From assembly GCF_002933465.1 (NCBI RefSeq), contig NZ_PSZE01000038.1, positions 1 through 60,321 on the forward strand: a stretch of DNA of 60,321 bases. Reading direction: 5' to 3'. The first letter of the stretch is position 1. The number at the start of each line of letters is the position of its first letter. Below, piece after piece: positions 49,049-56,823 of this stretch. A model generated the notes under the pieces. It was not told the DNA's origin, made no database searches, and saw only the letters and a program-made list of their open reading frames with translations. The DNA is from Nocardia nova (GTDB lineage Bacteria; Actinomycetota; Actinomycetes; Mycobacteriales; Mycobacteriaceae). Both the position numbers and the translations under genes were made by a program.

Positions 49049-51388
49049 TCACACGATCCGGCTGTGGGCCAGATACGCGCGCCCGGCGAAGGTGCGGATC
49101 GGGCTGCTGCCGAAGTCGAGTGACCATACCGGTTGCGGATTCTTTCCGGCCGTGACGACCGCGATCCCGTCCTGGCCACCACGCGCGACGGTGACCACCC
49201 TTGTTCCATCCGTGGCCCAGGGGACCTGGTTGTCCGGTAGTACACCGCCCTCGGCCGTGTACGCATCGAACCAGGCGTAGGCGAGTTTGTACTTGTTCTC
49301 GAGGTAGTCGGAGCCGGACTCCGCGGTGGTGTCCCAGCGAATCAGGATCTTGCTGCTGATTCCGGCGACGGACACACCGTGGCTGTAACTCGCTCCCTTC
49401 GGCAGTTGCCGGGACCAGAGCATGGACCCCGTCGCGGGATCGAAGGCGGCGAGCATTCCGCGATTCATCATCACCGGCAGCGCCGGTGCGGTATCCGGTT
49501 CGGCGTAGCGCTTGTCGTTGCCGTTCGGCGCCGGATCGTCACCCTGGGTGGCATACGGCTGGCTCGCGACCACTCGCCAGCCGGGACCGGCGCTCGCGCG
49601 CTTCGTTCCGTCGAGAGCGAAGAAGTCCTGACCGATCGCGAATCCGCCGGAGTACGCCAGCCAGTCCGGGGCCCACACGGTATGGGGCTGAACGTGGTCC
49701 GGAGCCACCTGGTACACAATCTTGCCGGTTTCGATATTGCGCAGTTCGAAACTCGCCTTCGAGAATGGATCACCGGACACGGGATTCTTCTGCAGCGAGA
49801 GCACACCGGAACCGTGGACCAGGCCCGGCTGAATGTCGTCGGCCTGCCACAGCACCTTTCCGGTGACATCCGCGACCACGACCGAACCCGTCACCGCGCC
49901 TTTGCGCTCGGGTTCGAAGGTAGCGAATGTCTCTGCCGATGAAACGATTTCGGTGGCGGCGCGAAGACGACCCGAGACCGTTCCCGTCTGCGTGTCGATG
50001 ATCATCGTCGCGTACGATTCCGAGGTCGCATCGGCGGTTCCGACAGCACTGTCCGGGTACTGCGCGCGGCAACCCGCGTAGCGGCCCGAGGACGTGAATA
50101 CGCACTCGCCGAATTGATCTCGCCCCACATCGACCCGATGCAGCACCGCCCCGGTCTCTGCGTCGAGAACGTCGAGGCTCCCGTAGCTGCTGTAGAGCAC
50201 CACCTTGTCCGTGCCACCGATCGGTAGGCCTGATCCGGCGACTGTCCACCGCCTCGCGGTGGGTTCGGCACTCAGATCGGGGCTCAGCGGGGTCACCGAG
50301 ATCCGCGGCAGTGCCCGGGCAGCATCGGTCGGGCCGACCTCATCGGCGCCGGCCGACCGCATCACGAAGACCGTCACGATCGCGATCACGATCAGGACCG
50401 CGGCACCGGCGCCCCACCAGATTCCACTCGACGGCGTACCGGTCGGTTGTAGCACCGTCGGTGGTTCGGCCGGTGCGACCGACCGGGCCCGCGACGGCGT
50501 GGGCTGTCCGGCGAGCACGGTCGCGATCGCCGCCTGCGGGTCGCTCTGCGGAAGCCCGGCGGTGGCGGCCCGCAGGGCCGCACCCAGTGCCGCCGCGAAT
50601 TCCGACGACGATGCGAACCGATCCGCCGGCCGCTTCGCCATCGCCCGCGCAAGCACCCGATCCACCTCGTCGCTCAATTCCGGCCGGACCGTCCGCACAC
50701 TCGGCGCAGCGGCCGTGGCATGCCGCAGGATCACCTGACCGGGATTGTCGTCCGTAAACGGGGCCTGCCCCGTCAGCAGGTGAAAGACGCTGCAGGCCAA
50801 GGAGTATTGATCGCTGCGCCCATCCAGCGGCTGTCCGCTCAACTGCTCGGGCGACGCGTAGTTGATGGTGCCGATCATCATGCCCGTACCGGTCAGATTC
50901 GAGATATCGGCGACCTGCCGTGCGATCCCGAAATCGGTGAGCAATACATCCCCGGCCCGGCTCAGCAGAATATTGGCGGGCTTCACATCACGATGCACCA
51001 GTCCCTGCGCATTCGCGCGATCCAGCGCACCCGCGATCACCTCCGCGATCCGGGCCACCTCGGCGGCGCGCATCTGCCCGTCCGCGCGCAACCGCTGGGC
51101 CAGATCCACCCCCTCGACGAATTCCATCGCGATCCACAACCGGCCCCGATCCTCGCCGCGGTCATAGATTTTCACGATCGCCGGATGAGAAAGCCTCGAC
51201 GCCAGATCGGCCTCGCGCTCGAACCGCGCCCGATATTCCGCATCCGCGGAGAACTGCGCCGCGAGCACCTTCACCGCATCGGATCGGGGCAACCGGGGAT
51301 GCCGTGCCACATAGACCTCACCCATCCCCCCGGCCCCGAGCAATCGTTCGATCACATAGCCGGCGAATACTTCTCCCGGATGCACCAC
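49049..51388 (-). CDS. Receptor-type Ser/Thr kinase with propeller-like ectodomain
   Basis: 779 residues. Kinase domain 11-270: LLGAGGMGEVYVARH, Lys40, HRDVKPANI (Asp134), TDFGIARQ (152-154), GTINYASPEQL. Juxtamembrane Pro-rich stretch, one membrane helix at 324-343, then ~430 extracellular residues with repeated motifs (SYGSLDVLDAETGAVLHRV, IIDTQTGTVSGRL, LAAFDPATGSMLWSRQL) that look like a PQQ/quinoprotein beta-propeller. It should sense an external ligand. GTG 51388 follows GAGGAGGGACTC. Unlike PknB, it has no PASTA repeats. Confidence 0.9.
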   Translation of the reverse strand: MVHPGEVFAGYVIERLLGAGGMGEVYVARHPRLPRSDAVKVLAAQFSADAEYRARFEREADLASRLSHPAIVKIYDRGEDRGRLWIAMEFVEGVDLAQRLRADGQMRAAEVARIAEVIAGALDRANAQGLVHRDVKPANILLSRAGDVLLTDFGIARQVADISNLTGTGMMIGTINYASPEQLSGQPLDGRSDQYSLACSVFHLLTGQAPFTDDNPGQVILRHATAAAPSVRTVRPELSDEVDRVLARAMAKRPADRFASSSEFAAALGAALRAATAGLPQSDPQAAIATVLAGQPTPSRARSVAPAEPPTVLQPTGTPSSGIWWGAGAAVLIVIAIVTVFVMRSAGADEVGPTDAARALPRISVTPLSPDLSAEPTARRWTVAGSGLPIGGTDKVVLYSSYGSLDVLDAETGAVLHRVDVGRDQFGECVFTSSGRYAGCRAQYPDSAVGTADATSESYATMIIDTQTGTVSGRLRAATEIVSSAETFATFEPERKGAVTGSVVVADVTGKVLWQADDIQPGLVHGSGVLSLQKNPVSGDPFSKASFELRNIETGKIVYQVAPDHVQPHTVWAPDWLAYSGGFAIGQDFFALDGTKRASAGPGWRVVASQPYATQGDDPAPNGNDKRYAEPDTAPALPVMMNRGMLAAFDPATGSMLWSRQLPKGASYSHGVSVAGISSKILIRWDTTAESGSDYLENKYKLAYAWFDAYTAEGGVLPDNQVPWATDGTRVVTVARGGQDGIAVVTAGKNPQPVWSLDFGSSPIRTFAGRAYLAHSRIV

Positions 51389-51491
51389 GAGTCCCTCCTC
51401 CGCCGAGGAGACTACCCAGTCGACATCCTCCGGGGTGAGGTGAATCTCCCTCCGACGCGGGCGAATGCACCGGCGTCGGCCCCGGTGAAAC

Positions 51492-51530
51492 CGACAATGC
51501 CTACCAGCCGAAGCCGAGTGGGCATTGTCG
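51492..51530 (-). terminator. fgd1 terminator hairpin
   Basis: Perfect 10-bp arms CGACAATGCC / GGCATTGTCG, with further partial pairing in the 19-base loop, starting 66 bases past the fgd1 stop on the minus strand. The same CGACAATGCC core borders the tRNA-Glu terminator near 20.15 kb. Confidence 0.6.
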
Positions 51531-51595
51531 CTGTTCGACCGGACGCACCGAGTCCTCGACGGTTGCGCACCGGGTTCGACGGGGTGCGTACGCGG

Positions 51596-52603
51596 TCAGA
51601 GCGCGCGCAACCGCGGCGCCAGGTCGCGTGCGAACAGGTCCAGGAAGCGGCGCTGGTCGTGGCCCGGGGCGTGGAAGACCAGGTGGTTCAGCCCCGCGTC
51701 GACGTAGGGCTTGATCTGCTCGACGGCCTGGTCCGGATCGCTGGCCACGATCCAGCGCTTGGCGATCTGCTCGATCGGCAGCGCGTCCGCGGCGGCCTCC
51801 ATCTCGATCGGATCGGTGATCGAGTGCTTCTGTTCGGCGGTCAGCGACAGCGGCGCCCAGAACCGCGTGTTCTCCAGCGCCAGTTCGGGATCGGTGTCGT
51901 AGGAGATCTTGATCTCGATCATCCGATCGATGTCGTCGAGCGTGCGGCCGACCTTCTCCGCACCCTCGGTGACGGCCGGCATCAACTTCTCGGTGTAGAG
52001 GTCCATACCCTTACCGGAGGTGCAGATGAAACCGTCACCGGCCCGGCCCGCGTACCGGGCCACCACCGGACCACCCGCGGCGATATAGACCGGGATCCCG
52101 GCCGGCGGCACATCGTAGATCGACGCACCCACCGTGCTGTAGTACTGACCCTCGAAGTCGACCCGGTCACCGCTCCACAACGCGCGCATCAGAGCCACCG
52201 ATTCGCGCAGCCGGGCGAAACGCTCCTTGAACTCGGGCCACTCCCCCTTGTAACCGGTCGCGATCTCGTTGAGCGCCTCCCCGGTACCCACCCCCAGCAT
52301 GATCCGCTCCGGGTACAGAACCCCGAGGGTCGCGAAGGCCTGGGCGATCACCGCGGGGTTGTAGCGGAAGGTCGGCGTCAGCACCGAGGTGCCGAGCTGA
52401 ATGCGGGAGGTCCGCTCACCGACCGCGGTCATCCAGGCCAGCGAGAACGGAGCATGCCCACCTTTGTGCCGCCAAGGCTGGAAGTGATCGCTGACGGTCG
52501 CGCTGTCGAGGCCGTGTTCTTCGACCAGAACGCCGAGCTCGACGAGCTCGCGTGGTCCGAATTGTTCTGCCGACGCTTTGTATCCCAGCTTGAGATCACT
52601 CAC
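51596..52603 (-). CDS. fgd1: F420-dependent glucose-6-phosphate dehydrogenase
   Basis: 335 residues, the size of Fgd1. Glucose-6-phosphate + F420 to 6-phosphogluconolactone + F420H2, the main source of reduced F420. Motifs: LKLGYKASAEQFGPRELVEL, LDSATVSDHFQPWRHKGGHA (His/Trp of the active site), LGTSVLTPTFRYNPAVIAQA, LGVGTGEALNEIATG, AAGGPVVARYAGRAGDGFIC, and the Lys/Arg phosphate clamp further on. GTG 52603 follows AGGAGTGGCGCA. It supplies the other F420-family enzymes of the window. Confidence 0.95.
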   Translation of the reverse strand: MSDLKLGYKASAEQFGPRELVELGVLVEEHGLDSATVSDHFQPWRHKGGHAPFSLAWMTAVGERTSRIQLGTSVLTPTFRYNPAVIAQAFATLGVLYPERIMLGVGTGEALNEIATGYKGEWPEFKERFARLRESVALMRALWSGDRVDFEGQYYSTVGASIYDVPPAGIPVYIAAGGPVVARYAGRAGDGFICTSGKGMDLYTEKLMPAVTEGAEKVGRTLDDIDRMIEIKISYDTDPELALENTRFWAPLSLTAEQKHSITDPIEMEAAADALPIEQIAKRWIVASDPDQAVEQIKPYVDAGLNHLVFHAPGHDQRRFLDLFARDLAPRLRAL

Positions 52604-52835
52604 TGCGCCACTCCTGTTCGCCGTCACGTGCGTGCTTGGGCCGCTCCCGGGCGGGAGACGGCCGTGTCGACCGAGTGCAGCGCCGGACGGGTGTCCCGAA
52701 TTCCTGTCCCGACATTCCACAGCGCGGCAAGCTGCGGTCGCATTCGACCATAACCAGAGCGGATTCCGCGGCCCGCCGCGCGTACACACCTACCGCAACC
52801 TCACATCGCTACCGCCGATAGCCCACAATTGGCTC

Positions 52836-53636
52836 GTGACTGCCGACAGCGAACCGATTCTGTCCTACCTGACCGATATGGACGGCGTGCTGGTGCACGA
52901 GGACCACCTCATCCCCGGCGCCGACGCGTTCCTGACGGAGCTGGCCGAGCGCGAGATTCCGTATCTGGTCCTGACCAACAATTCCATCCGCACCCCGCGC
53001 GATCTCCAGGCCCGCCTACGCCGGATCGGGCTGGACATCCCGGCGTCCTCGATCTGGACCTCGGCGACCGCGACCGCCACCTTCCTGAACGAGCAGCGTC
53101 CCGGCGGGACGGCGTATGTGGTGGGCGAATCGGGGTTGACGACCGCCCTGCACGAGATCGGCTACGTACTGACCGACAGCGATCCGGATTACGTCGTCCT
53201 CGGCGAGACGCGGACCTATTCGTTCGAGGCGATCACCACCGCGATCCGGCTGGTCGAGCGCGGCGCCCGGTTCATCGCCACCAATCCCGACCCGACCGGG
53301 CCCTCCCGCGAGGGCGTGCTGCCCGCGACCGGTTCCGTGGCCGCGCTGATCACCCGGGCCACCGGCCGCGACCCGTACTACGTCGGGAAGCCGAATCCGC
53401 TGATGATGCGCTCGGCGCTGCGGCAGATCGGCGCGCATTCGCAGTCGGCGGTGATGATCGGCGACCGGATGGACACCGATGTGATCGCCGGACTCGAGGC
53501 GGGCATGCGCACGGTCCTGGTGACCTCGGGGATCTCCACCCGGGCGTCGATGGAACAGTTCCCGTACCGGCCGACGCTGGTGATCGATTCGGTGGCCGAT
53601 CTCGTGGGCCGCACCGAGAATCCGTTCGCGGTCTGA
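52836..53636 (+). CDS. HAD-IIA family phosphatase (NagD-like)
   Basis: 266 residues. HAD motifs: YLTDMDGVLVHEDHLIPG (nucleophile Asp), VLTNNSIRTPRDL, then the C2 cap and a Lys in YVGKPNPLMM followed by MIGDRMDTDVIAGLEAGM. Family members dephosphorylate sugar or nucleotide phosphates or aromatic nitro phosphates. GTG 52836 gives the family start; no clear ribosome site, so it may be leaderless. Divergent from fgd1 over 232 bases. Confidence 0.88.
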   Translation: MTADSEPILSYLTDMDGVLVHEDHLIPGADAFLTELAEREIPYLVLTNNSIRTPRDLQARLRRIGLDIPASSIWTSATATATFLNEQRPGGTAYVVGESGLTTALHEIGYVLTDSDPDYVVLGETRTYSFEAITTAIRLVERGARFIATNPDPTGPSREGVLPATGSVAALITRATGRDPYYVGKPNPLMMRSALRQIGAHSQSAVMIGDRMDTDVIAGLEAGMRTVLVTSGISTRASMEQFPYRPTLVIDSVADLVGRTENPFAV

Positions 53637-53698
53637 GCGGGAAGTCGACCGGCGGACCGGATACAGGCCGGCACGGTAATTTCCGGCGGCGGGTTCCA

Positions 53699-54168
53699 TC
53701 AGTCCGGACCGACACCGTGATCCCAGGATTCCAGCGCCTCCAGCGCAGCCGACAGCTCGCTCAGCGCATCCACCCACTTCGGCGAACCGTTGCGAACCCA
53801 ATTGTCGCGCAAGCTCTTTCACCATGACGGCATGCTTCGGAGCGATCCGGCGGACTGCGGCGTGGCCCGCATCGGTGATCGCGACCAGCTTCGCGTGGCG
53901 ATGCGACGGATTCGGCCGGTATTCGGCCAATCCCTTGCCCACCAGCAGATCCGCGATGCGTTGCACGCTCTGGCGGGTGATACCCATCCCCCCGCACGAT
54001 CCCCGATACCGGCAGCGGTTCGTGCAGCACGGCACCCAGCACCTGCCACCAGGCCGCGGTAATCTCCGCCGGTTTCGCCAATTCCTCTGCGATCGTCAGG
54101 AATTGGCCGTTCAGCTTGAAGGTCGTGATCGCCGCCGCGGAGAACAGTTCGGCGTCACCGCGACTCAT
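53699..54168 (-). pseudogene. MarR family regulator with two frameshifts
   Basis: Three frames in order give one MarR protein: FKLNGQFLTIAEELAKPAEI / WWQVLGAVLHEPLPVSGIVR, then GMGITRQSVQRIADLLVGKG and RHAKLVAITDAGHAAVRRI (winged helix), then LRDNWVRNGSPKWVDALSEL to a TGA at 53699. The first switch is in a run of six C (53988-53993; five would fit), the second near 53812-53815. Either a recently dead gene or two base-calling errors. ATG/GTG 54168 start region looks normal. Confidence 0.65.
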
Positions 54169-54261
54169 GCCGGCCCGGCCGCCGCGGCCCGCAGGGCGAA
54201 GAACCCGCTCGGATCCCGCTCCGCTGTCATCATTGACAGCATGCTGTCAATGACTCGGCGG

Positions 54262-55476
54262 TCAGCTCAGCGCTTGCTCCAGATCACCGAGCAGATCCTC
54301 CACATCCTCGAGACCGATCGAAATGCGCAGCACCCCGTCGGTGAGTCCCACGGCCGCGCGGCCTTCCGGACCCATCGCACGATGCGTGGTGGTCGCCGGA
54401 TGAGTGATCAGGGTCTTGGCGTCGCCGAGGTTGTTGGAGATGTCGACGATGCGCAGCCGGTTCAGCACCTCGAAGGCTCGCTTCTTGCCCTCGTCGGCGC
54501 CCGCCGCGAGTTCGAAGGTCACCACCGTGCCACCGCCGGACATCTGCGAGGTGGCCAGCTCGTGCTGCGGATGCGAGGTGAGGAACGGGTACTTCGTCCA
54601 GGCCACGCCCGGATGCTGTTCCAGGAACTCGGCGACGGCCAGCGCGGACTGCGTCGACTGCCGCACCCGCAGCGGCATCGTCTCGAGCCCCTTCAGCAGG
54701 GTCCAGGCGTTGAACGGGCTCAGCGCCGGACCGGTGTGGCGCATCAGATTCTTGACCGGTCCGTCGATGTAGTCGCTCGTGCCGAGGATCGCACCGCCGA
54801 GGACGCGGCCCTGCCCGTCGATGTGCTTGGTGCCCGAGTAGACCACCACATCGGCGCCGAGGTCGAGACTGCGCTGCAGCAGCGGCGTCGCGAACACATT
54901 GTCCAGCACGACCTTCGCGCCGGCGGCATGGGCCAGCTCGCTCACCCGCCGCACGTCGACGAGGGTCTGCATCGGATTCGAGGGAGTTTCGAAGAACACC
55001 GCGGCCGTCGGCCGCGAGAGCGCCCGCTCCCACTGGTCGAGATCCTCACCGTCGACGAAGACGGTCTCCACGCCCCAGCGCGGCAGGATCTCGTTGCACA
55101 CCACGAAACAGGAACCGAACAGGCTGCGCGCGGCCACCAGCCGATCGCCCTGCCCGAGCAGCGCGGCCAGCGCGGTGAACACCGCGGACATGCCGCTGGC
55201 GGTGGCGAAGCACGCCTCGGCGCCCTCGAGCAGCCGCATCCGCTCCTCGAACATCGCGACCGTCGGATTGCCGTAGCGCGAATAGACGAAATGCTCGATA
55301 TCGCCGGTGAAGGCCGCCTCGGCCGCCTCGGCGCTCTCGTAGACGAATCCGGACGACAGATACAGCGCCTCGGAGGTCTCCTCGAACCCGGAGCGGCGCA
55401 GCCCGCCGCGCACGCCCAGGGTCGCCGGTCCCACCCCTTCGGGCAGCGGCCGATCGAATGCACCGCCGGTGATCAT
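54262..55476 (-). CDS. metZ: O-succinylhomoserine sulfhydrylase
   Basis: PLP enzyme making homocysteine from O-succinylhomoserine (or O-acetylhomoserine) and sulfide; 404 residues. Motifs: EALYLSSGFVYESAEAAEAA, VYSRYGNPTVAMFEERM, ATASGMSAVFTALAALL, ETPSNPMQTLVDV, VVLDNVFATPLLQ, and the PLP-binding Lys in VVYSGTKHIDGQGRVLGGAI. ATG 55476 follows GGAGGCAGTC. Downstream of the rhodanese gene, 40 bases away, both under the SAM-IV riboswitch. Matches remembered Rv0391. Confidence 0.93.
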   Translation of the reverse strand: MITGGAFDRPLPEGVGPATLGVRGGLRRSGFEETSEALYLSSGFVYESAEAAEAAFTGDIEHFVYSRYGNPTVAMFEERMRLLEGAEACFATASGMSAVFTALAALLGQGDRLVAARSLFGSCFVVCNEILPRWGVETVFVDGEDLDQWERALSRPTAAVFFETPSNPMQTLVDVRRVSELAHAAGAKVVLDNVFATPLLQRSLDLGADVVVYSGTKHIDGQGRVLGGAILGTSDYIDGPVKNLMRHTGPALSPFNAWTLLKGLETMPLRVRQSTQSALAVAEFLEQHPGVAWTKYPFLTSHPQHELATSQMSGGGTVVTFELAAGADEGKKRAFEVLNRLRIVDISNNLGDAKTLITHPATTTHRAMGPEGRAAVGLTDGVLRISIGLEDVEDLLGDLEQALS

Positions 55477-55516
55477 GACTGCCTCCACGAAAAGAGTTGC
55501 CGCACAATAGATCCGC

Positions 55517-55939
55517 TCACGACTGCCGCCACGGCAGGCCGAGTGCGCGCCACCCGGCGCCGCCGCGATGCCCCTCGGCATCCAGCGGACCCTCGAAACC
55601 CTCGAGCACGTTGTAGGAGGGCGCGAACCCGGCCGCCGTCGCCGCCGTGGCCGCACCGATCGAACGCTGTCCGGACCGGCACAGGAAGATCACCGGGGCA
55701 TCGCTGTCACCCGCGCGATCGGCGAGCACCTGCTTCAACTGCTCCACGAACGCGGGATTCGGCGCGCCGGTGCCGTCGACCCATTCGATGAGGGCGGTCG
55801 GCCGCTCGATCGAGGTGGTGTCGGGCACTCCGACGAATCGCCATTCGGCCTCGGTGCGCACATCCACCAGCACCGCATCCGGATTGTCGCGCAACAACTC
55901 CCACGCCTGTCCAGGCGTGATGTCACCGGCGTAGCTCAC
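55517..55939 (-). CDS. Rhodanese-domain sulfurtransferase
   Basis: 140 residues, one rhodanese domain. Active-site loop FLCRSGQRSIGAA with catalytic Cys; VLVDVRTEAEWRFVGVPD is the domain's N-terminal signature, and YNVLEGFEGPLDAEGHRGGA its end. It moves sulfane sulfur, possibly giving persulfide or sulfide to MetZ. GTG 55939 follows AGGAGGTTCGACAA. First gene of the operon behind the riboswitch; same pair as remembered Rv0390-0391. Confidence 0.9.
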   Translation of the reverse strand: MSYAGDITPGQAWELLRDNPDAVLVDVRTEAEWRFVGVPDTTSIERPTALIEWVDGTGAPNPAFVEQLKQVLADRAGDSDAPVIFLCRSGQRSIGAATAATAAGFAPSYNVLEGFEGPLDAEGHRGGAGWRALGLPWRQS

Positions 55940-55960
55940 TTGTCGAACCTCCTACGGAAT

Positions 55961-56070
55961 CCGCACTTGCCGCGTCCGGTCGGACCGCGGCCAGGTCGTC
56001 ACCCGGAGCACCCCACCGCGGAGGAGGGTTGCCGACCAGCGAGCCGGGGCTTGCCGCTGGTACTCATGAC
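55961..56070 (-). promoter_or_regulatory. SAM-IV riboswitch
   Basis: On the minus strand the leader starts GGTCATGAGTACCAGCGGCA, then CCCCGGCTCGCTGGTCGGCA-ACCC, CCGCGGTGGGGTGC, GGGTGACGACC, and ends with a GCGGCAAG...GCGG segment. The order, the GGTCATGAGT / GTGACGACC pairing and the CGGCAACCC box are those of the actinobacterial SAM-IV class, recalled from Mycobacterium examples. It should turn off rhodanese-metZ when S-adenosylmethionine is high. About 20 bases separate it from the GTG start, so control is probably at translation. Confidence 0.88.
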
Positions 56071-56077
56071 CTGAACC

Positions 56078-56108
56078 GAGAATGCCTGGTCACAGGCCCG
56101 ATTGTCAA
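56078..56108 (-). promoter_or_regulatory. Promoter of rhodanese-metZ with an internal dyad
   Basis: Minus strand: TTGACA (56103-56108) and CATTCT (56078-56083), spaced 19 bases, which is longer than ideal. Between them lies the dyad GCCTG-GTCA-CAGGC (56083-56096), a possible repressor site. The riboswitch begins 8 bases after the -10. Confidence 0.45.
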
Positions 56109-56125
56109 ACATGGACAGCGGCGGC

Positions 56126-56569
56126 TCAGGGGTTGACGCACACCAGCCAGGTGCCGTTCTCGCGACTGAAATTCCAGTTCGCCGCGGTCTTGCGACCGTC
56201 GATTTGGCTGGTCACCGAGGCCGTGGCATGGTCGCCGTCGATGTGCACGGCGTCGACCGCGGCGATCTCCACCTTCTTACCGACCGACCCGGCGCCCAGC
56301 GGCGACTTCTTCTCGTCGAAGCTCGCACATTCGGTGGTCTTGCGCCGGGCGGCGTCGGAATCGCTTCTCGCCGTGGCGAAATTGCGCGCCGCGATGGCGA
56401 CCCGGTCCGGATCTGTGAGATTGTTCTCAGCCGGGCGAGTGACTCCGAGGATCACGACGGCGAGCACCGCGAGAACGGCGACGGCGGCGGCGATCAGGAA
56501 CGGCTTCACCGACCGCGTCGTGTCGCGCTGATCGATCGAGGTAGCCGGCTCATTCATGCCATGCATCAT
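56126..56569 (-). CDS. Single-TM protein with small extracellular domain
   Basis: 147 residues. One membrane helix (PFLIAAAVAVLAVLAVVILG, about 23-43), then an outer domain (LTDPDRVAIAARNFATARSD, ASVTSQIDGRKTAANWNF, NGTWLVCVNP). Two Cys (in ECASFDE and VCVNP) could form a disulfide. The shape resembles DUF4878/SnoaL-like anchored domains but no family is certain. Start may be ATG 56569 or 56557 (MNEPATSID). Upstream of the divergent fprA gene. Confidence 0.7.
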   Translation of the reverse strand: MMHGMNEPATSIDQRDTTRSVKPFLIAAAVAVLAVLAVVILGVTRPAENNLTDPDRVAIAARNFATARSDSDAARRKTTECASFDEKKSPLGAGSVGKKVEIAAVDAVHIDGDHATASVTSQIDGRKTAANWNFSRENGTWLVCVNP

Positions 56570-56754
56570 CCCCGGCGGGTCGAAGTGTCGAAGATCACGC
56601 CCGCATTTTCGCGCGGATACCGGGAATAGCGGCGGTGTGTGCCACCGATAGAATCACCAGAACTCCGGCCACATCCGGTGCACGGATCGGGAGAGCTCCG
56701 CGCGGCAACGAGGCAGCATCGGCGGAGCAGTCGGGCAGGCGCCCGGCCCGCACG

Positions 56755-56773
56755 TCAACTTAGCCTAAGCTAA
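56755..56773 (+). promoter_or_regulatory. IdeR/DtxR-like iron box before fprA
   Basis: TCAACTTAGCCTAAGCTAA matches the IdeR consensus TTAGGTTAGSCTAACCTAA at 15 of 19 positions, including 13 of the last 14. It also contains the dyad CTTAGC-CTAA-GCTAAG (56759-56774). It lies 50 bases before the fprA start, where an iron-loaded repressor would block transcription. Confidence 0.55.
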
Positions 56774-56823
56774 GAAGGACGGCTGACAAGACGAGAGTTT
56801 TCGACCAAAGGGTGCGCGTAGAA

